Shown here: in pieces, positions 11,468 through 24,100 of the stretch
Layout of the letters: each line of letters begins with the position of its first letter
How positions within the stretch are numbered: the first letter of the stretch is position 1
Source: Nymphaea colorata
Lineage: Eukaryota; Streptophyta; Magnoliopsida; Nymphaeales; Nymphaeaceae
Direction: 5' to 3'
DNA: 64,000 bases
Assembly (NCBI RefSeq): GCF_008831285.2
Contig: NC_045149.1
Location: 12,982,629 to 13,046,628, forward strand
Translations under genes and position numbers: made by a program
Notes under the pieces: generated by a model
Told to the model about the DNA's origin: nothing
Seen by the model: only the letters and a program-made list of their open reading frames with translations
Databases searched by the model: none

Positions 11468-14400
11468 CAATGATTTTCCATGACCGGTTTTTCCATCGTA
11501 ACTTTGTTCAGGATTTACAGCGAGGTTTTTCATTCACTGGTTTTTTCTTCGCAACCTTTCAAATATATCTTAACCCCATATGGGCTACATGCTTTGAAAA
11601 CAAGTCTTCAGATATTCCCTTAGTTAATGGATCAGCCACCATATCATTGGTAGGCAAATATTCAATTGAGATTTCATTGTTCTCGATCATTTCATGAACA
11701 TAATGGTATTTCACTATTATATGTTTACTCTTTGAGCTAACAGCTTCATTCTTCATAAGAGATATCGTTGTCTGATTGTCACAGTACAGTTGAACTAGTT
11801 CATGAGCAAGATCTAATTTCAAGTCTTTCAAGAACTGATTTATCCAGACAGCAAAAGTAGTTGCAACATTACAAGCTACATACTCTGCTTCCTGAGTGTG
11901 CTGAGCAACACATCCCTGTTTTTTACAGGACCAAGCTATCGCTCTACCTCCAAAGAAGAAAACATACCCTGAAGTAGACTTACTGTCATCTTTGCATCCT
12001 GCAAAATTTGCATCGGAATAGCCAACTAAAGTTAGTTCATCGGCTTGGTAGGACAATTTCAGACTCTTCGTTCTTTTGATGTACCAAAAAATCCTTTTGA
12101 CTACTTGCTAGTGAAGTCAACCAGGATTACTTTGATAACGACTCACCAGACCGATAAGAAAGCTTACGTTTGGTCTAGTACAAAGCATTAAATACATCAG
12201 ACTGCCTACATCTTGAGCATATGGAACATTTAATTTTTGTTGTCCTTTACTAGGACAATCACTCCTGCTAAAGTTTGCTCCTTTAGCTATAGGAATCCCA
12301 ATTGATTTGCAGTCTAACATACGAATTTCTTTAAGATATAATCAATATAATGTTCTTGGCTTAAACTCGGGATTCTTGAGTTTCTATCTCGACTGATCTT
12401 TATTCCTAATATATGGGATGCTTCACCCAAGTCCTTCATTTGGAAGTTTTTGTTCAGCCAAGTCTTCATTTTGAATATCAGGTCGTTATCATTTCCTGTT
12501 AGTAATATGTCATCAACATATAATGATAGGATACAGAAAAGGCTCTCACTTTTCCAGACATATACACAGTGGTCTAGTTGATTTGCAACGAACCCAAGTT
12601 TTGTAATTGCTTTGTAAAAAGCAAAATACCATTGTCTAGGTGATTGTTTCAATCCGTACAACGATTTATTCAGCTTGTACACTTTGTCTTCCTTTTCCTT
12701 GATGACATACCCTTGTGGTTGAGTCATGTATATGGTTTCCTTCAACTCACAATTCAGAAAAATAGTCTTCACATCCATTTGACAAATATTCAAGTCATAG
12801 AATGCTGCGATAGCCAAAATTATTCGAATTGACGCAAACTTTGCAACCAGTGAATAGGTTTCTGAGTAGTTAATTCCTTTCTTTTGGAAAAAACCTTTCG
12901 CCACCAGTCTGACTTTGAATTTCTCAACTGATCTGTCAGCTTTATACTTCTTCTCTAGCACTCATTTGCATCCAATGGGTTTTCTATCATTAGGAAGATC
13001 TATTAAATCTCAGACTTTCTTCTTCTCTATGGATTCAATTTTTTCATCCATAGCATTCATCCAATCCGACGATTCATGCAAGCTTATGGCTTTGTCATAT
13101 GTCAGATTGTCAAACATTTCATCAATATCTGCTGAATAGCATAGCTCCTCTGCCAGATATATATAATAATCATTTAAATATGAAGGAGGAGTTCTAGGTC
13201 TTTTATGACCTAATAACGTCTGAGATAACGAGGTACTCAGATCAGTTGGTTCATTTTCTAACTGATCTTCAGTCGGTTCATTACCTGACTGTTCCTCAAA
13301 TGATTCCTGCTCAGTTGGTTCATTGTCTAACTGATCTCCAGTCGGTTCATTATCAGACTGTTCCTCTGAATAAATCAGATCATCCAACGTATCATTTCGA
13401 TATTCAACTAGATCAAAAATTTTGTTATTGAGTTCTTCTATGAACTCTACGTCTCTGCTTTCTATAAGTCACATAGTTGAATGATACAATCTGTAGCCCT
13501 TCGATCCTTTTGGATATCCAATAAATATACATCTTATCTTACATATCTGTTATCTAGTTTATCCATTTTTTGATCTAGAATTTTCACGTGTGCTACAGAT
13601 CCCCATCTCCGATCTGGTTTTACACCAGTTTATCTCTCATAAGGAACGGTTGGGACTGCTTTGCAGGGCACTCGATTTATTGTATACATAGTTGTTAACA
13701 CAGCTTCACCCCAAAAAACTTTTGGTAATTGTGCACCTGCCAACATGGATCTCACCATGTTCAAGAGGGTTCTGTTACACCTCTCAGCCACACCATTTTG
13801 TTGTAGTGTTCTAGACATTGTCTTTTAACTATTAATACCAAGGTCTTTACAATATTCGAAGAATTCATTAGATGTGTATTTTCTTCCTCGATCAGACCTT
13901 ACAACTTTAATATACCTCCCAAGTTGTCTCTCTCATATTTGTATTCCTTGAATTTTTCAAGTGCTTCTGGCTTGTGTCTAATCAAGTATATATACCCAAA
14001 TCTTGAGAAGTCGTCAATAAATGTTATAAAGTATAACTTGCCACTATGAGTTTGAACTCTAAAAGGTCCACATATATCAGTATAGATTATTTTCAATAGT
14101 TCAATTACCTGAATTACTTTAGATGGAAACGATTTCCTTGCCATCTTTCTGTATACACACGACTCGCATTTAGCAAAATCATTTGTATTTATGTCAGGTA
14201 TTAAACTCTGTTGTGCTAGAGTCTTCATCTTTTTTATGCTTATATGACTTAATCTTTCATGTCATAAGTTTACATTGACACTCATTACACAATTATAATA
14301 AGGAGAACTGGAAGCTTCATTCATATCATTAAGTTTGAACATATCATGTTCTTTTACAAATTTTCTATGGAACATGGACCTTACATGTTTTCTCACTGTT

Positions 14401-15564
14401 ACTTTCCCTGAAATAAACCGAACTTAAAAACATTTCCCAGTCAGTGCGGAAACAGACACAAGATTCCTTCTCATGGAAGGGACATACAAAACCTCATTGA
14501 GTACGACACTAGTACCCCAACATTTAGTCAATATGCCTCAATTCTCATGACATCACAATATGAGTTGTTTCTCATGTAGAGACCTTGTTTGTTCCAGGAC
14601 TCAGTTCTTCCATGTGAATCACGCCTTCCGTTGTCTTTGCAATGTGACAAGTAGCTCCTGAATCAACCCACCAGCCAGTCAAATCTCCATCTGCAAACAA
14701 ACATTTTGACACGACACAGATGACTTCTTTGTTAGAGCCCCCTTGCGGCTTCCTTTTGTTGTTGTGGTCCTGACCATTGTTATCTTTCTTATTCAGAAAA
14801 TTTGTCTTGCAGTTCTTCCTGATATGTCCAGGTTTTTCGCATCTGTAGCATTTCACTACAGTTCCTTGAGATTTCTTAGTACCTACAAAATTGCCCTTAA
14901 ACTTGCCATCGTTTCGATTTTTAAATTGTTTGGGTCTTACAAACACATGACTACTAGCATATTTTTCCTAGACTGTCATCAGTTCTGCATTCTTTCTCTT
15001 AGCCAGACGTTGTTGTTGTAAAACTAGTTGTATAAGAAGCTTTTTTAAAGTAAGATTATCAAATTAGAGTCTCAAGGCAGTAACTACCATATCCCAAGAA
15101 AGAGGTAGACTATTCAGGATTGTGCTAATCTGCATGTTGTCAGATATAATATTCCTCACTACGGCTAAATCTTTAGTCATGACCAACATCTTATTAACAT
15201 TGTTCATTACATTGTCTGATTCTTTCATCCTATAGGAATTATATTATTCTAACAGTAACTGTACGTGCATCGCAGTAGTGGTGTTGTATTTGGAAGAAAT
15301 AGTATCAAACATTTCCTTAGCCATTGGACAATCTTCAAATACCCTGATTTGATCATTTTCCATGAAAGTTAACATAGTGGTTTTAGCCATTAGGTCATAA
15401 GTGGTAAATGACTCGTATGTTTTTCTTTCCTCATTTGTAGGTTTATCTCCTAAAGTGGAAGAAGGTTGGTTAATCACATAAATGAGTCTCTCCAAAGTCA
15501 AGGCCAACATAATCCTACGTTTCCATGCATGGAAGTTTGTCCCATTCAATTTCTCAGTCTTAGC

Positions 15565-16161
15565 CAATGTCACCTGGGTGCGTTTCCCAGGAGCTCGCAC
15601 CCGCACCGGGTGCTTTGCGGGTGCGGGTACGGGTGCGCTCCAGGTGCGCACCCAAACCGCACCCGATGATGAGGCGCACCCAAACCGCACCCAGGGGAGT
15701 TGGATCAAGTTCTGAGTCGAATCCAAATCCAAACCAAGTTTATTGCGTGTATGGTTTGGATCTGGATATGATTTCGGGATGAAACCAGATTAAAAATCCA
15801 CAAAATCAAATCTCCTTCGGCCGTTGCATCTAATTTAATACATCTATAGATATATTATATGTTCTCTTTTCTCTTTAAAAAAAAACGATACAGGACTAAA
15901 GAATGGTGACTTTCATAAAACGATCTGTTTGCCTTTTTTTCAAACATTTCTTTTTTGATTTTTTCCCACTATCATAAAAATGTATAATTTTAATTGTGTT
16001 ATTCAATTTCTACGAAAAATTAATAATAATAATAATATTAATATTAATATTAATAAAATATCTTCATCGCACCGCCGCACCTAATTTTTTTGAGATGTGC
16101 CGCACCGGCACCCGCACCGGCACCGGCACCCGCACCCGCACCCCGCATTCAGGTGACATAG
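15565..16161. mobile_element. Small non-autonomous hAT element (copy 1), in copia gag
   Basis: A 597-bp insertion flanked by a perfect 8-bp target duplication, gtcttagc (15557-15564 and 16162-16169). Ends are caatgtcacctgggtgcg on the left and, in reverse complement, ctatgtcacctgaatgcg on the right. Both subterminal zones are packed with GCACCC/GGGTGC units, and the middle is AT-rich. It carries no transposase. Eight-bp duplications are the hAT signature. It interrupts the gag frame of the surrounding copia element about a dozen codons in, so it is younger than that element. Confidence 0.92.
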
Positions 16162-16217
16162 GTCTTAGCTAACTTTGAGGCTCCCACTCTTGATGTCATT
16201 TTTGAATTCGACAAGTT

Positions 16218-16230
16218 GGCTCTGATACCA
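16218..16230 (-). other. Primer binding site (initiator Met-tRNA) of decayed copia
   Basis: Minus strand reads tggtatcagagcc, complementary to the 3' end of plant initiator methionine tRNA, one base from the 5' LTR end at 16232. This is the usual copia minus-strand primer site. Confidence 0.9.
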
Positions 16231-16231
16231 C

Positions 16232-16635
16232 TGTTGGAGCAGACGAAGTAGCAGTGGAAATTCAAGTGGTCGCCTGCACAGTGTGTTCACCAAAGGTTCC
16301 TATGTTCTAGTGAAGAAGCAGCGACCGTCCTCTCTGGAAAATAGCAAAGCAACAAAACAAGAGAAAGGAGAGGAGGAAGAAGAAGCAGAGTTTGATTAAC
16401 GGGTTTCCTTCTAAGGGACTAGTTTAGGGTAGCCATTAATCGATAAACCCTAAACAAAAACTGCTGGGCTTTTTAAAATAGAACAGTCCCTTAGGTTTTC
16501 CCTTTTCTGCCAACATGTGGTTTGGATGAGTGAGAGATTTTCGAGAATGATCAGTTCCCACAAATCTCGTAACTATTGGATCAACTCCCACAAAAATCTC
16601 GTAACCGGATAGGGCTCAATGGCCACTATCCAACA
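16232..16635 (-). repeat. 5' LTR of decayed copia element
   Basis: Read on the minus strand it begins TGTTGGATAG (16635) and ends GCTCCAACA (16232), just before the primer site, giving 404 bp with TG...CA ends and the short inverted termini tgttgga/tccaaca. The outer border is inferred from the TGTTGG start. Without a 3' LTR it cannot be confirmed by comparison. Confidence 0.7.
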
Positions 16636-16669
16636 ACCACAATCATTCGCTTCCTTTCCTTGTCAACTC

Positions 16670-16700
<31 letters not shown>

Positions 16701-17232
16701 AGTCATTGGTGTAGAAACCAGACCCCATGTTTTTTTTTGAAATCTAATCTTACCAATACGATCTTAATGCTAGGTTGATGCAAAATATTATTAAGCTGAT
16801 CATTTTTTTGAGTGGCTTTCATAGCTCAACATTTTGATAATAGAAAAATCAAATATATTAGGATGTTTATATTTTATTTAAAATCTTTTTTAGCAAAAAA
16901 TTAAAGGGTTTGGTTTTTAATCAATCTCTCCCTCTCCCTCTCTCCCTCTCTCTCTCTCTCTCTATATATCTATATATATATATATATATATATTGTAAAA
17001 GTCCATATATATTACTTGTATGTGTGTGTGTATATATACATATGGGCTTTGCAAGTTGCTTATATACATAGACAAAGCTCACTATCCAAGGTCCTAACTT
17101 TGTTCGCTTATAGGTTCCTTAGAAATCCCAATAGCCCAACATTCTTGCTCTCTCTGCGTCAGCTTATGTTGATTTTATGCTCCCTGCAACAAGGGCTAGA
17201 CCAGGAATCCATTGGGCGAACCTGTAAGCTGC
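16636..17232. other. Upstream spacer with simple repeats
   Basis: Includes (AT)n-(TG)n at 16670-16700, a CT-rich tract (about 16925-16963) running into (AT)n to 16993, and a short TG/TA tract near 17018-17040. No coding sequence seen. It lies 1-1.4 kb upstream of the synthetase start codon, so it could be distal promoter. Confidence 0.6.
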
Positions 17233-17342
17233 AAGGGGTTCGAGTGGTTGGGGGTAAAATTATCATTCAACCGTTGCGAAGGGGTTCGACGCGAAGGGGC
17301 TCGAGTGGTTGGGGGTAAAATTATCATTCAACCGTTGCGAAG
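17233..17342. repeat. 61-bp tandem duplication upstream of the synthetase
   Basis: The block tcgagtggttgggggtaaaa...ccgttgcgaag is present at 17240-17281 and again, identical, at 17301-17342, 61 bp apart. The intervening spacer also resembles the unit edge (gaaggggttcga/gaaggggctcga). Identity suggests a recent duplication. Confidence 0.93.
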
Positions 17343-17719
17343 AACTGGTTTCCAACTGTTGTTGGATGGTCTAATCATCCTTCATTCATTTCATTCGAGA
17401 GGGCAGACTGCCAGGCTCGCCTACTCCATAGCTATGGGGATGGTGGGTCCTGTTCGTAGGACCCAAAAAGGGGTCACGGCGGGCGGGAAGCAGGTCCAGC
17501 GTTAGGTTAACGCGAGGGGGCCGACCATCGAGTCTCTCGCAATTTATTGGACCCGTTGTTGGCTTCTCCACGCCCATCAGCCATCGAACCTAGGGCGTCT
17601 AACGGCGGCCATTACCAGAAACGTCCAGATCTCTGCCGGTTAAATAAGCTCCTTGGCGATTTTCTCCGTGCGTCGAATCTCAACCGTTGGATTACCGCCG
17701 GTCATCTTCTTGGTTTCGG

Positions 17720-17727
17720 AAACCCTA
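17720..17727 (+). promoter_or_regulatory. Telo-box motif AAACCCTA
   Basis: AAACCCTA in + orientation about 330 bp upstream of the start codon. A second copy lies at 18026-18033, 24 bp upstream of the ATG. Telo boxes are frequent in promoters and leaders of plant ribosomal-protein, elongation-factor and other translation genes, which suits a tRNA synthetase. Function here is inferred from motif and context only. Confidence 0.5.
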
Positions 17728-17730
17728 CAT

Positions 17731-17804
17731 TTCCCATCACCTTCATTTTCATTTCCAAAGCCTAGTATTCCCATCACCTTCGTTTTCATTTCTAAAGCCT
17801 AGTA
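17731..17804 (+). repeat. 37-bp tandem duplication in the leader/promoter
   Basis: Two adjacent 37-bp units (17731-17767, 17768-17804) of the form ttcccatcaccttc.ttttcatt...aaagcctagta, differing at two positions. Pyrimidine-rich, directly downstream of the first telo box. Confidence 0.93.
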
Positions 17805-18025
17805 AACCCCTCCCCACCATCCCCCTTGCCTCTCTCTCTCTGCTACTTCCTGATACCATAGGAAGTCTTTTTCTTTTGTTCTTGTAACCGCATGAAATCA
17901 CAGATTCTTCTCTGCAATCGAGTATAAACCGTTGTCTCGCTTCGACAGAGTTGCCAGCATCTTGTTTGCATGTGTTTGTGTTAGGAAATTCCTAGGACCT
18001 TGTTTCCAGTGTAAAAATTTTGCTG

Positions 18026-18033
18026 AAACCCTA
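18026..18033 (+). promoter_or_regulatory. Telo-box motif AAACCCTA, proximal
   Basis: Second AAACCCTA, 24 bp before the start codon and so probably in the transcribed leader. A TATA-like 'gagtataaacc' lies at about 17920-17930, but I cannot fix the transcription start. Confidence 0.45.
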
Positions 18034-18056
18034 CCATTATTGTTTCCGTCAGTGAG

Positions 18057-18162
18057 ATGGAGAATTCAGGATTGGATTCTTTGTCTATTAAGGACAGGGC
18101 TGATGGTGGAAAACTCAAGGAAACAAAGCAGAAAAAACCTTCGCAAGGAGGCACTAAGAATG
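18057..18162 (+). CDS. Proline-tRNA ligase exon 1
   Basis: Start codon ATG follows 'cagtgag', with no in-frame upstream alternative of synthetase character. Encodes the polar, Lys-rich N-terminal extension (residues 1-35 plus one base). Donor is tg|gtagaa. Confidence 0.88.
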
Positions 18163-21100
18163 GTAGAACTCTAACTCTTCTCTCTGCAGAAGTCCATTCC
18201 TTGGTGATCACATATTTCACTGCGGAGCTAAATTTTTGTGTTTTTTTTTTTATTTGGTTCCTTTTCTTTTCCAGCACCAAAAAAGAAGGAGGTGAAGAAA
18301 GAGACAGGTCTTGGTCTTACGTATAAGAAGGACGAGAATTTTGGGGAATGGTATTCAGAGGTATTGTTAAAATCAATTTAGCCCATAATTAATCCCGTAC
18401 ATATGTTCAGAGGAGTTCGACCGTGTCTATTTCTGCATCTACGTCATTTCCGATGATTCTGCAGGTGGTAGTTAATGGAGAGATGATTGAATACTACGAT
18501 GTCTCTGGTTGTTACATACTAAGACCATGGGCTTTTTCAATCTGGGACATACTGAAAGTAAGCATTTTCTCAACCCATCGTCTTGGCATTAGATCATTTT
18601 TTCTGTCCTTAGGAAATTTTGTTGTCCATCTGTTCGCTTGCTTTTGCCGTGATGGAAACGCCAAAGTGTCCCACAAAATGGCACATCTATATTCACAAAC
18701 ACACGCATGATATTCCTCAAGCTCCGGTGTGTGCACCAGGCTAATACAATGATTTTACTTATTCTGATGGTATAAATATATTTAGCATTACCTCCTTATT
18801 ATAAATAATGTTGTGGTTCGTGTTTTTTGGGTATAAAATCATGATCTTTTGACCCTTCAAATTCTGATTGCAAAGTGGGCCGTTGGTTTTGATGGCATCG
18901 ATTTTCTTTTTATACCTTGCAATAATGCATTTCAAGAGTTTTTATTTGTTAAGAAACTATGTAACTATGTAGATCTCATCCAACAATTTGTTTGGCCAGT
19001 GAGTCACTTGTTCAAATGTTTTAAGGCGGGGAACACAGGGGCACACATAGTGACTGCTGCAAAAAGATACTCCCATTTTAGTGGTGGTAAAACTTACAAA
19101 TCGTTGTTTACTGTCATGTTTTTAATTTTTAAAATATATTTTTTACTTTTTCTTTATTTTTTTAATTTAAAATAATCAAACTTTTCGTTTTTAACTGAAT
19201 ATAATTCCAAGTCAATTCGATTCAGCTGTTTCCTAGAATCTTTTTGACAAGTCAACTTATAAACTGATTTTCACAACATTGTTGTCAACTGGAAAGCTGC
19301 CTGTATCAGGTACGTTGAGGAGATTATATTGAAGCATATATCATCAGCAAAGGGTTGAAGGGACTATTATAGATTGGAATTTTATTCCATATCAGATTCT
19401 AAATTAATGCACATCATATGAACTCTCTCAGTTCACTTTTCTGACACTGAAAATGATATTTTGCGCCATGGTTGTCCATGTCACTGAGCATTTAGAATGT
19501 GACAATATTATCACCATAAGAAGCCACAAATTGTTGTTGGTAAATTGTTTTATGTTTGGTATATTTTTGAATGATAAGAACATCTTGAAAATATCATGCC
19601 GGCATTGTCTTGAGATATTCTTTAACTTTTGGAAGAAGTTTTTTTTTTCCTGGAAAATGTTCTCAAGTGTAAAAAATATTTGCTTGCAAAAAACCTACAA
19701 AAAATATTTTTTGTCAAAAGTGCGAAGTGCGGCCTTGGTAGTGAGTTGTGCTTGGAGCCTAAACAGGGCTGGTGATAAAAAAGGGAAATCAATGAAATGC
19801 AATACTAGTTTTTATAAACTAACTACAAAATTGAAGCATTTCTCAATGAAGAACCTATGCTTATCAACTTATACCAACAAAATGCATTTAACTGCAAGAT
19901 AATACTAACACAATAAACATTTCATAACATGATAATAAGCATAATTAAAAAATTGAAAAATCAATTTATTGAGGTTGAACAATTCAAGGTTAAAGTTCAA
20001 CATCGATGCTTTTTAACAATATAAAGAATGAAAAATCCTTTTACCTATGTCACATGGGTGCGGGATGTAGCAAGCCCGGAAAAAAACTTCGGTGCGGGTG
20101 CAGTGAGAGAATATATATATATATATATAAAATAAAAAATAGCAACAATCTAAATAAATATTAACAAATAACCACTACAAGTCCTCAAGGATTAGATCAT
20201 TAGAGTCTTGAGGATTGTTCCATCATCAGTTACAATAAACCTTCATGTCTTCATCATTCTTTTGCTCCTCCATCGATATCTTGATTATCTTCAATGCTAT
20301 CATTAAAATCAATATCATCACCAAAATCATCAAAGGAAAAACATGATCAGCTAAATCCAAATTAGCAGTATTTAAGTTGAGCTCTCATTCGAAGTTGAAT
20401 TCTTGCGGTCTCACATCTCAATATTGATATGATCCAGAACCACATTTTATTATAAGATGAAGATTAAAAAGTTGAAATATTGAATTAACAAAATAACATA
20501 AATAAATATGAAATGCCTAATACCTATATTCTTTATCCTTTCTTGAAAGTAGCCGCAAATTGGAGTGCACATAGACTAGGTCTTCTACGTGCTTACTAGT
20601 GAGTTTCTTTCCTTTAATATTGTGCTTCAATTTCTTTTTGCAACATGACGATGTAACAAGCTGACTAACTAATCTTATTGCCAGTTTTTGAAGAGTTGGC
20701 ATTTTGGATTCATATATCGGCCACCAATAAAAAAGATTTACGTTTTCATCTTCTCTTGCTGCCTCTACATCTTTAGAATCAAATCTTTATCCATTGAACT
20801 TTGAATATTCATAATTGGCTTGTTTTCTAACATAAGGATATGAATAAAGTCTCTTTGTTCATGATATTATATTCTTCGATATCTTATGATCTTGATTTGG
20901 AGGGACATATCTAGGAGCTCCTTCTAGCCATTTTTTTGTATAATGTTTAGGATTTAAAGAATGAGCCTTATAAAGCTCTACTAGTAATGAATGTATGCAA
21001 TAAAAAAGCTCTGAATTATCAAGTGCAATACATTTTTTTGCATGCTTGAAAGCTATAGAATGAATTTGCTCAATCATATTATTCCACATCTCGTTAACCT

Positions 21101-24100
21101 TATAACGCATAGTTTCACTTTCATCCTTATCCATTTCCTTCAGCATCCCTTAAATTGGCTCTGTGAACCAAAAAAATATGTCAATCTATTTGTCCATTTA
21201 TCATCCACAATAATGTTCTTAATTGCTTGACCTTTATAGAAGTTCCAATCTTCGTCAACCTCCATATGAACTAATGTTTGCCTTACTTAAACCTTTTCAA
21301 CTCGGCGATGACGGAAACAAATCGTGCCTAAGCAACTTTCAATAATTTCAAGTCTAACTACCAAAAGGAGACAAGGTGTGTTGGTGATTAACAATGAAAG
21401 TTATGATATTCTTTGCATCTTTTTCCATATCTTCAATTCATGAAAATTGTTCATGTCCTTGAGGATCTTCTTCACTTGGTGGGGTGTATATGTCATTTAA
21501 TGATAAATTTAGAGTATGTGCAACACATGGAGTCCAAAAGACATACAACAATTCACTCACTCCTAATTTTAAAATGAAAATTGTTCATGTCCTTGAGGAT
21601 CTTCTTCACTTGGTGGGGTGTATATGTCATTTAATGATAAATTTAGAGTATGCGCAACACATAGAGTCCAAAAGACATACAACAATTCACTCACTCCTAA
21701 TTTTAAAATGAAAATTTAAATTTAACATATAAATGCATCTAAAATGTATTAACATTACAATTATATACATTGAAACATGTAAATTCTAACAACATTATAG
21801 TACTATGCATCGTTTGTAACATTATAAACAAGGAAAGGCTAAATCATTAAAACTCAAAATACTATTAACTGTAATGTAGCTTATGTTCTATATGGAAAAA
21901 AACTAACTGAAAGCCTAAAACTGCTGTCTGCTGTTGTATATAATTATATACAGCATATATTGGAGAATGGAAATGTATATAAATGTGTAAAATAAATGCA
22001 AATTGAAAATGAAAAGGACAAACAAGAAAAGAAATGAATATGCAACATATAGTTACACTTTTACAGCAATTTCATAAATTCTTATGTATAAACAGCATAT
22101 ATACATTCATATATACAAATACAACATATAATCATATATGCATTTACATGTACAACATATATGCTATGTTCATATAGAACAGTTGACTGTGCTTATTGAT
22201 AGAAATCTAGCACCAATATCTGTAACCAGAAAACAGTACTCATGCAGGAAGATAGAGATAGAGAGAGAGAGAGAGAATGAAAACAAGAAGAAACTGAGGA
22301 GAAGAAGCCGTAGCCAAAATGGTTTGCACGGCTTTTATTTATAATCCCATTTCCAGAATTCTAAGAGTCTCCAATCGTAGAATCCTAGGAGATTTCACAA
22401 GCTCCAAGGACATTAATTACATCATAGAAACCTAAGAGACTTCACATAATACAAGGATATTAACTACAACATAGAATCCTAGGAGACTTCACATATAACA
22501 AGGATATTAACTACAACATAGAATCCTAGGAGACTCTTCACATGTTTCAAGGACATTAAATATCTTAACACATTCTACAAGGAGGTGGAATCCTAAGAGA
22601 CTCCTCTTCAACGTGCTGGTGAAGGATTTATATTTTAACACTTATCTCTTACAAGCCCAAAAAAAAAGGGAACAAAACGTGCATATGCTCAATCTCTCAA
22701 TGAACTGAAATAGAAAAAAATTTACTCCCAACCATGCTTATGAACAAAATGTAAGAAAAAAAGAAAGAATAGAAAAAACAAAGAACTAAGTCAGTCAAGA
22801 CTCGAGAATGCTACAAACAAAAAACAAAAAATAAAGAAGAGCATATACTGACAAAAAAAACAGAAAAATCTGTAGCCAACCATGCTTGCAAATAGAAAAA
22901 AAAAATTGGAGAAAAGACTAAGCATTTTTTTAGAATCGATTACACATGTCTTAAATTGGAGATTAGAATAGAACAAGCCAAATGAGGAAACCAATCCTGA
23001 TAGGCAGGGAAAATGAGGACGATGACAGAACAGACTGAAAAATCCAATTAGCCCACTGGAAAAGTTGAAAATACAAAAAGATAACCAAATGGCTTGGTCG
23101 CCGGACGGAGAGGAAGCTGCATTGTTTGCTTGGATGCTGGAAGGAAGCAATGATACGCCAGAGCTGATCGTCGGAGAACACCAAAGCAGAGGTAGGGTGC
23201 ATCATGCAAAAGTGAAAGTGAAAGGGCTTCAATGAAGCCCTAAAAGTCTAAAACCCTTCAAAAGGGTTCAATCTTTTGAAATAAAAAAATCCCTCAAAAA
23301 GAGGACATATTTGTTCTCTGCATTTCTTGACTGCACCCGACTCTCTATGGACCCAAGTCAGGTGTGCCTCTGAGACATCACAAACTAACACAGACACGGC
23401 ACGCCATACCAGACGCATGTTGACCATGTAAGGTGCTGTGTTGAGCTGTACCGTCCACGTATCCATACGTGCAGGGATGTCGATGTTTGTGCTGGCACCT
23501 ATTTGGCGAGTCCTTCTGACAAAGTCTTTTACAACCTGTTTGGATGGAGGGAAATAGAGGAAAAGGAAAGGACATGATAGCTGGTTTTATGTTTGATGTT
23601 TGATTTTGAAGGAAGGACCGAAAAGAACTAAAGCAAATTGTGTTTGGATAGGAAAGAAAGGAGAGACGAGGAAAGGAGAGGGAAAAAATGGCATTTTTAA
23701 CCCTCCAAACAGACCTCTCTGTCTCTGTCTCTCTCTCTTTTTTTTTTTGAAGGGTTTGACAGAACCCCTCTTTTGTGTCATTCTCCATTGGGCCAATGTC
23801 TCTCTCTTGCTCTCTCATTTTTGCCCCTTTGTTGTTCTCTATTAGGTGAATGCTTGCGAGGAAAAGGGGCTGCAGTGAGAGACTCCTTTCCCCTTTTCCC
23901 AAAAGTGGATGCTGCCACTGCTCCGCTCATTTTTCTGTTGGGCTGACAATGAGAGACAGAGATGGAAAGAGATACGTGTACAGTTAAATTCTGGTGTATT
24001 AAGGATATTATTGTAAACAAAATTGAACTATTTCCTTTCTTTTAATATAACTAATGTATTAGGGATGATATTGTAAACAAAATTGAATTCTTCCTTTCCT

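Larger units (their letters stand above)
11559..16230 (-). pseudogene. Decayed Ty1/copia element internal region
   Basis: Minus-strand coding remnants run in copia order. Gag starts near 16200, is interrupted by a hAT insertion, then continues 15556-15244 with 'LNGTNFHAWKRRI'. A zinc knuckle CYRCEKPGHIRKNC lies near 14840, and the protease box WWVDSGATCHI near 14650. Integrase is in pieces (14228-13899 with YTDICGPF and FIDDFSR; 13818-13630 with LQQNGVAERCNRTLL). Reverse transcriptase is at 12961-12314 with QMDVKTIFLNCEL, LYGLKQSPRQW and LYVDDILLTGND; RNase H at 12056-11559 with YSDANFAGCKDD. Stops and frame changes occur in gag, between protease and integrase, within integrase and before RNase H. 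A 13-bp tRNA-Met primer site and a 5' LTR precede it. No 3' LTR is recognisable. Confidence 0.9.

Noticed and set aside
15244-15732. A single 162-residue gag-like protein starting upstream at 15732
   Set aside because: The first part of that frame is hAT sequence (GCACCC repeats). Only the part after the target duplication at 15557 is gag, so the fused frame is accidental.
22379-22610. Possible CRISPR-like array
   Set aside because: Repeats of 55-60 bp are adjacent and degenerate with no unique spacers, in a plant nuclear intron. It is an ordinary tandem repeat.
22791-23902. Open frames on the minus strand (119 and 174 residues)
   Set aside because: Phe/Ser-rich or Arg/Glu-rich composition without any family pattern. 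One overlaps the Harbinger-like MITE. No splice or start context.
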